A stretch of 16,192 nt of DNA from DATKPC01 sp035524275 (GCA_035524275.1 DATKPC010000135.1:1-16192); one strand, 5' to 3'. Shown: positions 8,326 through 15,211, counted from the stretch's first letter. Program-made: numbers and translations. Notes: generated by a model not told the origin, from the sequence alone.

Positions 8326-8424
8326 ATGAAGGAACTGAATCGCGGATTAATTCGTGCCGAGTACATTGGAAAAAGCGGTATCGCCGAGACGGAAGCGCTT
8401 AACGCGATGGTCGCTGCGCATTGA
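8326..8424 (+). CDS. Candidate 32-residue small protein or leader peptide
   Basis: An ATG at 8326 opens a 32-codon frame beginning MKELNRGLIRAEYIGKSGIA and ending ALNAMVAAH before TGA at 8422-8424. AGGAAAG (from 8317) gives a well-spaced ribosome binding site, better than that of the following regulator gene. The composition is protein-like: amphipathic, mixed charge, no membrane helix. It ends 66 bases before the SARP gene and could be a small protein or a translated leader. I recognise no family. Chance is possible at this size. Confidence 0.45.
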   Translation: MKELNRGLIRAEYIGKSGIAETEALNAMVAAH

Positions 8425-8490
8425 GCGGACGACCGCGGTCGCCGTCCGCGCGCCGACTCGGCGGGACAAATCTTCAGGCATTCACGGCCG

Positions 8491-9822
8491 ATGAATACGC
8501 ATCGCGAAGCTGGAACAGTCGACGAGGTCAGGAATCCTCCCTTTGCGCTGCTTGGCGACGGGACGGATTCGATCGCGGACGCTTGCGCCAAGGCCTGCGC
8601 CATTGCCGCGCGAAGCGGCGACTTGTTTCTCGAGAGCCTTTTCCATGCCCTGCAGCAGATCTGGCAGAACTGCGAGAAGAACTCGAGCGAGTTGACGCGG
8701 CATCGCGAATCGTACGTGGAGGCACGGGACCGGGAAAGGCGGCTTCGACGCGACGTCAACGCGCTGCTGGATGTCATCGGGGAGCGGCTGGCCCCGCCGG
8801 CCCAGCCGTCGAGGACGAGCCCGATGGCGGGTATCGACGATCGCATCGCGGCGGCCGAGCCGGCGCGCGTTCAGTTGCAGGCTTGCACGGAGGTCATTCG
8901 CCGCCTGACAGATCCGCCCGTCGACGTGGAAGGTGCCACGGCTACTGACGCGGTGGACGAAGGCGGCCAGATGCCAGCGCGCCCGGAACCCGGACAGGCG
9001 GCACCGCTACCGCCAACGAGTGCCTATTCGATCTTCGTTGGGCCGCAAGCCACGGCGTCGCCGTCGCTCGTCGTCTGCATGCTAGGACCCTTCCAGGTCC
9101 TGCTCGACGACGAACCGGTCCAGGGCTGGCCGAACGGGCGTGGAAAGGCGATCTTCAAATACCTCGTCATCCAGCGCAAACGCCCGGTTCCGAAGGAAGT
9201 CCTGATGGACCTGTTCTGGCCGGATGCCGACGCGGCCGCAGCGCGAAACAATCTCAACGTCGCCGTCTACGGGCTGCGCAAGGCGCTGGGGTCCATCAAT
9301 CCCGAGTTCTCGTACGTCGTCTATGAAAGCGGGCTGTACACGCTGAATCCGTCGCTATCGATCTGGGTCGACGCGGAGGATTTCGAAGCCCACGTTACGA
9401 AGGCGCGGAGGCGGGACGAGCAGGGTGACGAGGAAGGGGCGATGGCCGAATTCCGGGCGGCCGAGGCGTTGTACCAGTGCGAGCTCTTGCCGGAAGACCG
9501 CTATGAAGAATGGTTCTCCGACCTGCGCAAGCACTACCAGGAGCTTTACGTCGGAACGCTAGATTGGCTCGGCGACTACTTCGAGCGCAATGGGCGTCTA
9601 TCCGACTGCATTGCCGTGTCGCGCAAGCTGCTGGCTCTCGACCGTTGCAACGAAGCGCCGGTGCGCCGCATGATGCGCTCGTACGCCGCGATGGGCCAGC
9701 GTCATCTGGCATTGCGGCAGTATCGGATCCTCGTCGAGTCGCTCGACCAGGAACTGCAGCTGGCGCCCAGCCAGGAAACCGCGCGACTCTTCGACCAGAT
9801 GCGCCGCGGCATCGGCGCCTAG
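8491..9822 (+). CDS. SARP/BTAD-family transcriptional regulator
   Basis: The 443-residue protein combines an N-terminal charged helical region (about 25-100, likely coiled coil) and an Ala/Pro-rich linker with a C-terminal SARP pair. The pair is an OmpR-type winged helix (about 191-290, LVVCMLGPFQVLLDDEPV, then NNLNVAVYGLRKAL) and an all-helical bacterial transcriptional activation domain (about 295-440, with LGDYFERNGRLSDCIAVS and RRMMRSYAAMGQRHLALRQY). SARP proteins activate transcription by binding direct repeats spaced one helical turn apart. The NB-ARC ATPase and TPR arrays of large AfsR-type members are absent. No alternative start exists upstream in frame, and the ATG at 8491 has no clear ribosome binding site, so translation may be weak or coupled to the small ORF. 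Such regulators are best known in Actinobacteria but also occur in Proteobacteria. The likely target is the gene set from 10030 on. Confidence 0.88.
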   Translation: MNTHREAGTVDEVRNPPFALLGDGTDSIADACAKACAIAARSGDLFLESLFHALQQIWQNCEKNSSELTRHRESYVEARDRERRLRRDVNALLDVIGERLAPPAQPSRTSPMAGIDDRIAAAEPARVQLQACTEVIRRLTDPPVDVEGATATDAVDEGGQMPARPEPGQAAPLPPTSAYSIFVGPQATASPSLVVCMLGPFQVLLDDEPVQGWPNGRGKAIFKYLVIQRKRPVPKEVLMDLFWPDADAAAARNNLNVAVYGLRKALGSINPEFSYVVYESGLYTLNPSLSIWVDAEDFEAHVTKARRRDEQGDEEGAMAEFRAAEALYQCELLPEDRYEEWFSDLRKHYQELYVGTLDWLGDYFERNGRLSDCIAVSRKLLALDRCNEAPVRRMMRSYAAMGQRHLALRQYRILVESLDQELQLAPSQETARLFDQMRRGIGA

Positions 9823-9899
9823 GCGGCGACGAAGGCGCGGGCCGATGCGCGAGCGGCTGCGAGTCCTTGCGCGGACGGATCATTGGCGAAGGACGACGC

Positions 9900-9921
9900 C
9901 CGCGGCTTAGATCGGCCGCGG
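9900..9921. terminator. Hairpin after the SARP gene
   Basis: CCGCGGC (9900-9906) and GCCGCGG (9915-9921) form a perfect 7-bp stem with an 8-base loop, 78 bases after the regulator stop. No T tract follows. It may end the regulator transcript, or be part of the control region, since the phased repeats start at the next base. Confidence 0.4.
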
Positions 9922-9954
9922 ATCCCTCCTAAGCGATCGCTAATCGCGCGCTAA
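9922..9954 (+). promoter_or_regulatory. Three 11-bp phased direct repeats, candidate SARP operator
   Basis: Three consecutive 11-base units each end in CTAA: ATCCCTCCTAA (9922-9932), GCGATCGCTAA (9933-9943) and TCGCGCGCTAA (9944-9954). The last two agree at 8 of 11 positions. Known SARP operators are short direct repeats with 11-bp periodicity just upstream of the -10 element. These lie between a SARP gene and the next gene on the same strand, 75 bases before its ATG. The link to this regulator is inference. I see no convincing -10, although SARP-activated promoters are often poor in consensus. Confidence 0.5.
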
Positions 9955-10029
9955 CGGCCGCGAGACAGACTTGTGAACGTGCCTGAAAGGTAGCGGCACC
10001 AACCGAGTCACTCACGGGAATTTACCGCG

Positions 10030-11139
10030 ATGAGCCAGCGTCCAGGCCGTCGAAAGCCAGCGTCCCCGGCGAACCCACGGGATCGGCTGACCGCGATCGA
10101 CGGCGTCGACGAGGATCTCGCCAAGGTCATCCGATCCGCCTTCGGCGCGAAGGTGGTGCGGGACCTGGCGAACCTCAAAGCAAAGGATATCCAGCGCGTG
10201 GCCTCGGAGGCCGGCCGTCCGATTCCCGCGGCGCGTCTTGACCGGATCCTGCGAGCTGCACGGTCGGCCGTCGTACAGGAGTCGCGCTCGGCACCCCAAG
10301 GCCTCGTGGCGCGGAAGGCCGAGCCGCCGCGGCGTCGCCGTCAACGCCGTGAAGGCTGGAAGGACCTTGCGACGATCCTCGTCTACTACCAGCACGAGGA
10401 AGGCGAACAGGCGCGCGACGAATGGTCCATATCGGCGGTCCGCACGCTGGTCCACCACATGGAATCCGGTGAGGAGTTCGAGTGGCCGGGATTTGAATTC
10501 GCGGAAATCGCCTCGTGGATCCAATCCCGCCTGGAGCAGCACGCGGGGAGTGGGGTCGACGTGGCGCACCACGACGCAAGTGGCGCGCACCGCGGCACGT
10601 CGGACTCCGAAGCATGGGATGAACGTCGGTCAACGACTCGATCGATCCTGGCGCGGCACGGCATCCGCCTCGGCATTCGTTCGGACGAGTTTGGGACGAG
10701 CGAGCCGCGGCGATACGACGAGCTCGAGATCTGGCGGGTGCGGATATCGCAGCCCAGCTCGGATACCCCGCGCCTGCTCGATTGCCCGGCCGGATCCTCG
10801 ATGCCGTTGAACCTCGTCGCCGACGAACCCTTCGAGGTTCGCGTGACGCGACGTCTTCGGATCCGCGGAAGGAAGGGTCGTGCCGCAGAGCATCCCGATT
10901 TGAAGCTCCAGTTGACGATCTATGCGGTGCGATCAGGGGATCACGGCTTCCTGCGAGTAGGAAGCAGCCTCCTGGATGTTCCTCGGCCTGGGGAGCCCGA
11001 GAGCGAGGAGTCCATACGCTCGTCGGGCCTGCACGCCGGCGACTACACGCTGAGGATCTCCGCGCTGCTGCTGGGTCCGGAACCCGTTACGGCATCCACC
11101 GAGTGCGGGCCCGTTCGGTTCGCGCCGGCCAGCAATTAA
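10030..11139 (+). CDS. Uncharacterised protein: HhH-like N-terminus plus beta-rich C-terminus
   Basis: I do not recognise this 369-residue protein as a named family. Residues 18-78 (LTAIDGVDEDLAKVIRSAFG, then VVRDLANLKAKDIQRVASEA) look like a helix-hairpin-helix or SAM-like pair, as found in nucleic-acid or protein contacts. A basic stretch (about 99-108, PPRRRRQRRE) separates it from a mixed helical part (110-170). Residues 230-365 alternate hydrophobic strands (LEIWRVRIS, PFEVRVTRRLRI, LKLQLTIYAV, GDYTLRISALLL), suggesting a beta-sandwich. There is no signal peptide or membrane helix. The ATG at 10030 has only a weak purine context. It is the first gene after the phased repeats and probably heads the downstream set; the next gene starts 155 bases later. 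Confidence 0.75.
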   Translation: MSQRPGRRKPASPANPRDRLTAIDGVDEDLAKVIRSAFGAKVVRDLANLKAKDIQRVASEAGRPIPAARLDRILRAARSAVVQESRSAPQGLVARKAEPPRRRRQRREGWKDLATILVYYQHEEGEQARDEWSISAVRTLVHHMESGEEFEWPGFEFAEIASWIQSRLEQHAGSGVDVAHHDASGAHRGTSDSEAWDERRSTTRSILARHGIRLGIRSDEFGTSEPRRYDELEIWRVRISQPSSDTPRLLDCPAGSSMPLNLVADEPFEVRVTRRLRIRGRKGRAAEHPDLKLQLTIYAVRSGDHGFLRVGSSLLDVPRPGEPESEESIRSSGLHAGDYTLRISALLLGPEPVTASTECGPVRFAPASN

Positions 11140-11158
11140 TCGACGCATCGAGTCGATT
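11138..11158. terminator. Weak hairpin overlapping the stop of the HhH-like gene
   Basis: AATCGAC (11138-11144) and GTCGATT (11152-11158) form a 7-bp stem with a 7-base loop, beginning inside the TAA stop. Short T and A runs follow. It could cause partial termination before the Cys-rich gene. It is pattern-based only. Confidence 0.3.
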
Positions 11159-11294
11159 TAGTTCGAAAAAATTCCTGGCTAATTGGTGATCTCTAACTTT
11201 TGAATCGGCTGCTGGGCGAACTTCGTCAGCGGCGTCCCCAGCGGGTCGATCCACGGTCCGCTCGAACCAACCCGAAAGAGCGTGGAGTGATGAA

Positions 11295-11876
11295 ATGAGC
11301 AACGGAACGAACCAGAACTGCGGGCCAAACTGCAAGGATTGCAGCAACCTGCCGCCAAATTGCATCCCGTTCGGCCAGTGTCAAGTGGACTTCCCGGCGC
11401 AGATGACGACGAACCTGGGTTTCAACATCTCGGCGACGCTGTGCACCGACGATCCGGACGTCCAGGGACTTTGCATCTGCTGCGAGGATACGATCGGCGT
11501 CTGCGTCACGGTCGACATGACGTCGAGCGATTCGCCGCTCGCCTACATGCTGTGCGGCAACTGGCGGATCTGCCTCGAGGTGCGTTCGACGAGCGGTGAT
11601 CCGGTGAATTGGAAGGACAACTGCGTCATCCAGTTCGACTCCTGCACCGCCCAGGAGTGGCAGGCCGGTTTCGTCATTCCGAAGGGCGTCATCCCGTGCG
11701 ATCCGGGCGATTGCGGAGAGACCGTCTATGCGATCGTCAAGGTGATGGCACTGGATTGCAACTGCAATCCGATCGGGATCGTCGGCGAGTGCGAGTTGGA
11801 GAATATCTACGTCTATCCGTGCCCGACGGTGCGAAAGATGCGGGATCGTTCGAAGAAGGCGGCGCCGGCGAAGTAG
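11295..11876 (+). CDS. Uncharacterised protein with 20 cysteines in 193 residues
   Basis: The product has cysteines at 9, 13, 16, 23, 29, 50, 60, 62, 63, 70, 87, 93, 110, 117, 135, 140, 155, 157, 166 and 176, about one residue in ten. It begins MSNGTNQNCGPNCKDCSNLP with no signal peptide, so the cysteines would be made in the cytoplasm. Between them run beta-type segments (GVCVTVDMT, RICLEVRST, TVYAIVKVMAL, ENIYVYP), suggesting a beta-sandwich held by disulfides or metal. The tail is basic (KMRDRSKKAAPAK). GGAG (11284-11287) lies 7 bases before the ATG. I recognise no family. Metal binding, an extracellular coat-like component released without a classical signal, or a redox-sensitive structure are all possible. 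Confidence 0.8.
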   Translation: MSNGTNQNCGPNCKDCSNLPPNCIPFGQCQVDFPAQMTTNLGFNISATLCTDDPDVQGLCICCEDTIGVCVTVDMTSSDSPLAYMLCGNWRICLEVRSTSGDPVNWKDNCVIQFDSCTAQEWQAGFVIPKGVIPCDPGDCGETVYAIVKVMALDCNCNPIGIVGECELENIYVYPCPTVRKMRDRSKKAAPAK

Positions 11877-11982
11877 GCGCATCGACCGCACGACGAGCCG
11901 CGGGGGATGGGGGCACAGCGGTGGCGCGGCGCCCCGGGCGCTCCCGTTCTTCGCCTCGAGATCCGCGGTCGACGATGCCAAT

Positions 11983-12303
11983 ATGGCGATGGAAACGTGG
12001 TTGAAGTGCGTACTGGCCGTCCTCGCCACCTGGCGAGTAACCCACCTCGTGGTCCATGAAGACGGACCCTTCGATTTCATTTTGAGGATCCGCGCGGCCG
12101 CCGGAAGCACGTGGATCGGGAAACTGATGGACTGTTTTCTTTGTTTCAGTGTCTGGGTCGCGGCCGTGGCTGGCGTGTGGCTGGCGAGCAACCCCGCGGA
12201 ATTTGTGGCCTTCTGGCTGGCCGTTTCCGGTGCTGCCTGCTTGATCGAGCAATTGAGGGTGGGGGACGGTCCGCCGCACGGCGGGCCACCGTTGAACGGG
12301 TAA
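11983..12303 (+). CDS. DUF1360 family small membrane protein
   Basis: The 106-residue protein matches the DUF1360 pattern: a first helix with ATWRVTHLVVHEDGPF (15-30), a middle CFLCFSVW (51-58) and two further hydrophobic segments (about 56-69 and 72-89). The Pro/Gly-rich tail is likely cytoplasmic. A family member in Bacillus subtilis, YjcA, is annotated as a sporulation protein, but the molecular role of the family is unknown. There is no good ribosome binding site. The ATG at 11983 and one two codons later (11989) are both possible starts. It follows the Cys-rich gene by 106 bases and precedes the MGCC gene by 27, so the three are probably co-transcribed. Confidence 0.8.
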   Translation: MAMETWLKCVLAVLATWRVTHLVVHEDGPFDFILRIRAAAGSTWIGKLMDCFLCFSVWVAAVAGVWLASNPAEFVAFWLAVSGAACLIEQLRVGDGPPHGGPPLNG

Positions 12304-12330
12304 GGCGCAACGTCGTCGAGGAGCTTGGAA

Positions 12331-12651
12331 ATGGGTTGCTGTGGCAAAGGGCGCGAGGCGCTTGCGCAGGATCTTGCCGGAAGTCGCGATACGGCGCCGC
12401 GTGGAGGCGAATACCACGCGCCGGTGTCGGCTGCGGATGCGGAACGGCCGGTTTCGCGCCGCGATGCGCTGACGCAGCAAATGGCAAAGAATTTCATCCC
12501 GCTTAAACATCTCGGCGCGGGTCGTGAGGTCCTGCGCGGCAAAGTGAGCCGGAACTGGTATCGATTCGCCGAAGGCTTTCAGGTTCAATGGGTCGACCGC
12601 CGCGACGTCGAGCATTTCCTGGCGAGCGGTCTTTTCGAAGTGTCCCGGTAA
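12331..12651 (+). CDS. Small uncharacterised protein beginning MGCCGKG
   Basis: The 106-residue product starts MGCCGKGREALAQDL, with paired cysteines at 3 and 4. It continues through a flexible charged linker (about 15-50) into a compact C-terminal segment (55-106, FIPLKHLGAGREVLRGKVSR, then YRF and VDRRDVEHFLASGLF) that looks like a small beta-barrel ending in a helix. I have seen similarly arranged small proteins annotated as hypothetical but cannot name a family. GAGGAG (12318-12323) is 7 bases before the ATG; a TTG two codons upstream is less likely. The next gene starts 18 bases after its stop. The Cys pair may bind metal or be oxidised; bacteria have no N-terminal myristoylation that would use the MG start. 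Confidence 0.75.
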   Translation: MGCCGKGREALAQDLAGSRDTAPRGGEYHAPVSAADAERPVSRRDALTQQMAKNFIPLKHLGAGREVLRGKVSRNWYRFAEGFQVQWVDRRDVEHFLASGLFEVSR

Positions 12652-12668
12652 CGTCGGTCGGAGGCGAT

Positions 12669-13550
12669 ATGCGGTTCACTACGGGACGCGGCCGGGCGAC
12701 GGGACGCGGCCGGGCGATCGCTTGGCACGCGTTTGCTGTGCGGCAAGGTATAGCTTCGCTTGTCGCTGTCGTGGCTTCGTTCAGCGCTGTGGCAGGTTGC
12801 AATCAGAAGGCCGACGCGGAGCGTCTCTCCGTCGTCTACGATAGCCCGCCCTCGGCGTTCAATCTTCGCAGCGGATGGGTCTATGGTCGAATCCTGAAGG
12901 AATTCAGATCGCAAACCGCCGTCTACATCTGCGATACGCCTCCTCGCAACATCAGGTTCGGTCCCATACGCGACTCCTGGCGCGAGATCGAGATCGACGA
13001 TCCGGCGCGTACGCACGGATGGATCAGTGAAAAGAAACTCAAGATCCGGCGCGCCGCCTCGGCTGTACCGACCCCGATGTCGCCAAGTGATGCGCGCGAA
13101 GAACTCGGGGGCGGCGCGGCGAAGGCGACCCCGGCGAACCGCCTTGTCGCCATCGTCGTGCCGGATGCGCGCGCTGCAACCGACGGGGAGACGGCCAGCC
13201 TCATCGAGTGGTCGCCGGAACTTTTCGCTGTCTACCTTTTGCTTTTCTTGTTCGTCATTTTGGGAATGCTGGGAAAAGTCGTCCTGGATCGGTCGGAATC
13301 CGGCGCCGGAGCCATTGACCGGCGTCGTGTGGCGCAGTCATTTGCGATCAATCTGGTCGCCGCGCCACTCGCTTACGCCGCGCTGCTCGGCAGTTGCGAT
13401 CTGCAAAATACCCAGCCCGTCGATATCAGGACGTTCCTAATGCTGGTGTGTGCGGCATTTCAGAATGGCTTCTTCTGGCAAAGCTGCGCCCAGCGGCTTG
13501 TACCTTCGGCCGACGGTTCGAGGACGAGTAGTTCGACGGATATCCATTGA
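12669..13550 (+). CDS. Putative lipoprotein with SH3-like segment and membrane helices
   Basis: The 293-residue protein has an unusually long basic N-terminus, then a hydrophobic segment ending in a lipobox (VAGC, C44). A periplasmic segment at about 55-126 (VVYDSPPSAFNLRSGWVYGR, and HGWISEKKLKI) resembles a bacterial SH3 domain, often used to bind cell wall. After a linker come hydrophobic helices at about 184-206, 223-242 and 252-272. Lipidation plus later helices is odd; the N-terminal hydrophobic stretch could instead be an uncleaved anchor. GGAGG (12660-12664) is 4 bases before the ATG at 12669, which favours it over the frame start at 12588. An 18-bp tandem duplication lies in the first codons. 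The last 91 bases overlap the 3' end of bufC on the opposite strand. Family unknown. Confidence 0.75.
   Translation: MRFTTGRGRATGRGRAIAWHAFAVRQGIASLVAVVASFSAVAGCNQKADAERLSVVYDSPPSAFNLRSGWVYGRILKEFRSQTAVYICDTPPRNIRFGPIRDSWREIEIDDPARTHGWISEKKLKIRRAASAVPTPMSPSDAREELGGGAAKATPANRLVAIVVPDARAATDGETASLIEWSPELFAVYLLLFLFVILGMLGKVVLDRSESGAGAIDRRRVAQSFAINLVAAPLAYAALLGSCDLQNTQPVDIRTFLMLVCAAFQNGFFWQSCAQRLVPSADGSRTSSSTDIH
12681..12716 (+). repeat. Perfect 18-bp tandem duplication
   Basis: The 18-base unit ACGGGACGCGGCCGGGCG occurs twice head to tail (12681-12698 and 12699-12716). It keeps frame and doubles TGRGRA near the N-terminus of the SH3-like protein. It probably arose by slippage and may vary in copy number between strains. 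Confidence 0.9.
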
Positions 13551-14281
13551 GCGACATACCGGCTCGCTACATGTGCTGCCGTGCCGGTATCACTGTCCTC
13601 CGCGAGCGTCGCGCACATTTCCCCGAACGTGGATCGCGAATCGAGCATTCGCAGGCAGTGCGCTTCTTGCGGATCGAGTGCTCTCCAGTTCGGCTGCAGG
13701 CCACGCCGCCAGACGATGGCGGTATGACCGAAGGCAACCGGCTCCTCGAAGTCGCCTTCGCCAGCCTCCTGGGCGATTCGTATCAGTGGCTCAACACTCC
13801 AGTTGAGCGGAACGATCGACACGGAGGCGTGCAGCGCGAATCGAAGCGAGTGCCAAAGATCAGCGGGAACGGCCTTCAGATCCTCGACCGTGGCCGGCCG
13901 TTCGTCCGGCGCGTCGAATGCGCGCGAAATTGCCCATTCCATGGAAACGATGTCCAGCAATGCTGGATGCGGAAGGACATCGGGGCTCCCGCGAACGAAC
14001 TCCTCCAACTCCGATCCGAACCAGCGGATGGATCTGCTTGATGACGGCTGCCGTTCGATGAATCGACGCGCCAGTTCATCGAACGCTCTGTCCCCCAATA
14101 GCTTGTGCAGCACCGGGTAGTTCGCGCGCAGCGCCCCCGCGAGGCGAATTCGGTAACCGTCGATGTAGTTCGCGAATCGTTCCGGACGCGGGCTTTTCTC
14201 CGCGATGGCGAGCGTCGGCGGTAGCCGCTGTTCCAGGATCCCGGCCTGGAACCCCGCCTGCAATTCACGCAGCGACTGCAT
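13460..14281 (-). CDS. bufC: BufC (DUF2063), partner protein of bufferin maturation
   Basis: The 273-residue protein belongs to the DUF2063 family (BufC/HvfC), which accompanies DUF692 iron enzymes. It is thought to bring the precursor peptide to them, like the MbnC partner in methanobactin synthesis. The N-terminal module is clear: LRELQAGFQAGIL (4-16), then ERFANYIDGYRIRL and ANYPVLHKLLGD (34-64). The C-terminal part is a less conserved partner domain. GGAGG (14291-14295 on the opposite strand) sits 9 bases before the ATG. The start overlaps the end of bufB by 17 bases, indicating translational coupling. Its 3' end overlaps the convergent SH3-like gene by 91 bases. Confidence 0.9.
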   Translation of the reverse strand: MQSLRELQAGFQAGILEQRLPPTLAIAEKSPRPERFANYIDGYRIRLAGALRANYPVLHKLLGDRAFDELARRFIERQPSSSRSIRWFGSELEEFVRGSPDVLPHPALLDIVSMEWAISRAFDAPDERPATVEDLKAVPADLWHSLRFALHASVSIVPLNWSVEPLIRIAQEAGEGDFEEPVAFGHTAIVWRRGLQPNWRALDPQEAHCLRMLDSRSTFGEMCATLAEDSDTGTAAHVASRYVAQWISVELLVLEPSAEGTSRWAQLCQKKPF

Positions 14282-15110
14282 CGTGCTCGACCTCCAGCGC
14301 CACCGCCGCGCGTTGCCGCGCGATGTCGAGTTCGGCGATCAGCTCGCCGAGCGGCGGGATATGGTCATCCCGCTCGATCATCGTCGGCACCATCCCCAGG
14401 TGCCGGATCGTGAATTCGTACAAATCCCAGACCGCCTCGCAGATCGGATGATCGTGCGTGTCGATGATGTAGTCGCCGTGGTCCTCGTGTCCGGCGAGGT
14501 GAATCTGGCGGACGCGTCCCGGCGGCATCGCGCGGATGAAGTCGCGCGGATCGAAGCGGTGATTGACGCTGTTGACGTAGACGTTGTTGACGTCGAGCAG
14601 CAGGTCGCAATCGGCGCGACGGGTGAGCGCCCCGAGAAACTCCCATTCGGTCATCTCGTCGGCGGCAAATGCCGCATAGCTCGAGACGTTCTCGATCAGG
14701 ATCCTGCGGCCGAGGACATCCTGCACGGCCGCGATGCGATCGCCGACATGCTTCAGGGCTTCCTCGGTGAACGGCAGCGGCAGCAGGTCGTGCAGGTTGA
14801 TCCCGCCGATCCCGGTCCAGCACAGGTGGTCCGAGATCCAGCCTGGTTCGACGCGACGCGCGAGGTCGGCCAGTGCCTTGAGGTAGTCGCGATCCAGCGG
14901 ATCGGTGCTGCCGATCGACAGCGAGACCCCGTGCATCACCATCGGATAGTCGCGCCGGATCCGGTCGAGGAAATGGAGCGGCTTGCCGCCCGGCACCATG
15001 TAGTTTTCCGAGATGACCTCGAGCCAGTCGACGCCCGCCGGCGGTTTCTCGATGAAATCGCGGTAGTGGTCGACGCGAAGGCCGAGGCCGAATCCCTGGA
15101 TGATCGTCAT
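14265..15110 (-). CDS. bufB: BufB (DUF692/MNIO), multinuclear iron oxidase of bufferin maturation
   Basis: The 281-residue TIM-barrel protein is a DUF692 member, the multinuclear non-haem iron-dependent oxidases (MNIO). In bufferin systems these convert cysteines of the precursor into sulfur heterocycles. Likely metal ligands are visible: H60 in MHGVSLSIG, D94/H95 in SDHLCW, E140/N141 in LIENVSSY, D173 and N175 in DVNNVYVNS, H204 and H208 in HLAGH, H219 and E246. The protein starts MTIIQGFGLGLRVDHYRDF, as usual for the family. The ATG at 15110 is correct although no good ribosome binding site precedes it; the upstream extension in frame is antisense-like and runs into bufA2. It lies 101 bases after the bufA2 stop. 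Confidence 0.95.
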   Translation of the reverse strand: MTIIQGFGLGLRVDHYRDFIEKPPAGVDWLEVISENYMVPGGKPLHFLDRIRRDYPMVMHGVSLSIGSTDPLDRDYLKALADLARRVEPGWISDHLCWTGIGGINLHDLLPLPFTEEALKHVGDRIAAVQDVLGRRILIENVSSYAAFAADEMTEWEFLGALTRRADCDLLLDVNNVYVNSVNHRFDPRDFIRAMPPGRVRQIHLAGHEDHGDYIIDTHDHPICEAVWDLYEFTIRHLGMVPTMIERDDHIPPLGELIAELDIARQRAAVALEVEHDAVAA

Positions 15111-15174
15111 GATGTCGCGCGTCGTTCGAAGCGTGTCGGCGGATCTTCTGCACTGCGTCGGCGAAGGCGGGCTC

Positions 15175-15195
15175 GGCCCGGCGGTCGGCCGGGCC
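15175..15195 (-). terminator. Intercistronic hairpin between bufA2 and bufB
   Basis: GGCCCGGC (15175-15182) and GCCGGGCC (15188-15195) form a perfect 8-bp stem with a 5-base loop, 17 bases after the bufA2 stop. No T tract follows. By analogy with other precursor-peptide operons, it may attenuate transcription or protect the bufA2 mRNA, so that more precursor than enzyme is made. This is inference. Confidence 0.55.
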
Positions 15196-15211
15196 GGGCC
15201 CTGTGCTGCCC

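Noticed and set aside
9933..9940. GCGATCGC octamer as a cyanobacterial HIP1-type element
   Set aside because: It is a single copy, the gene content is proteobacterial, and it is better explained as part of the phased repeat.
8491..13550. The SARP gene set as an extracellular contractile injection system or prophage tail locus
   Set aside because: BTAD regulators do occur beside such systems, but no sheath, tube, baseplate, spike or AAA ATPase gene is present in the window.
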